22,575 nucleotides of DNA from CAKQOE01 sp051892195 (GTDB lineage: Bacteria > Bacillota > Clostridia > Peptostreptococcales > Anaerovoracaceae). The stretch is taken from contig JBJFFZ010000018.1 in the NCBI GenBank assembly GCA_051892195.1, forward strand, positions 1 through 22,575. Reading direction: 5' to 3'. The position numbers were made by a program, and so were the translations under genes. Of this stretch, positions 22,545-22,575 are shown piece after piece. How positions within the stretch are numbered: position 1 is the first letter of the stretch; the number at the start of each line of letters is the position of its first letter. The notes beneath the pieces are model-generated. The model was not told the DNA's origin, made no database searches, and saw only the letters and a program-made list of their open reading frames with translations.

Positions 22545-22563
22545 TTTCGCGCCCGGCGCGAAA
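22545..22563. repeat. GC-rich palindrome at right edge
   Basis: TTTCGCGC-CCG-GCGCGAAA, an 8-3-8 inverted repeat. On the minus strand it is followed by a T-rich stretch (TATTTGTTTT), so it could be a terminator for a minus-strand gene to the right, or an operator for one outside the window. Confidence 0.4.
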
Positions 22564-22575
22564 AACTGTTGCTTT

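Overview
The window looks like core-genome DNA from a moderately GC-rich Bacillota (Firmicutes) species, most likely an anaerobic Clostridia-type organism. The reasons are strong AGGAGG-type Shine-Dalgarno sites, sigma-A-like promoters, many short overlaps between adjacent genes, a meso-diaminopimelate dehydrogenase for lysine and cell-wall DAP, a Gram-positive-style lipoprotein zinc-binding protein with a Fur-family regulator, and a DUF815 ATPase. No species is claimed. No phage, IS element, CRISPR array or rRNA is seen, and coding density is high.

Left edge (1-3000): the 3' part of an initiator tRNA-fMet with its terminator, then a large minus-strand hybrid sensor kinase with two extracellular solute-binding domains. 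From about 3.1 to 10.3 kb lies a long same-strand run that may be one transcription unit: ddh and lysC (lysine/DAP synthesis), cbiL (cobalamin ring methylation), tcdA (tRNA ct6A37), a HypB/UreG-like GTPase, a soluble ABC-type ATPase, a DUF4213/DUF364 protein and queC (queuosine precursor). The GTPase, ABC ATPase and DUF364 genes are tightly packed (two 4-bp ATGA overlaps) and are the best candidate here for a poorly described system. I infer a metal- or metallocofactor-handling module.

The run ends at a terminator at 10389-10416. The rpsB promoter is nested in this terminator, with its -35 in the terminator loop. rpsB-tsf follow, with their own codon preferences and a terminator, then hisS with its own extended -10 promoter and terminator. 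At 13.98 kb a consensus-like promoter is bracketed by two 7-1-7 Fur-family boxes and drives a fur/zur regulator plus znuA-znuC-znuB, an autoregulated metal-uptake operon.

From 17.1 kb: a lone TerD-family gene with a strong promoter and a leader hairpin, a membrane GGDEF protein with a C-terminal PAS-like domain, a convergent minus-strand protein with four LysM domains and no signal peptide, and then, divergently, a DUF815 AAA+ ATPase followed by a TTG-initiated M50 membrane metalloprotease and a terminator. Coordinates, motifs and hairpins were read directly. Family names rest on recognised motifs and not on database searches.
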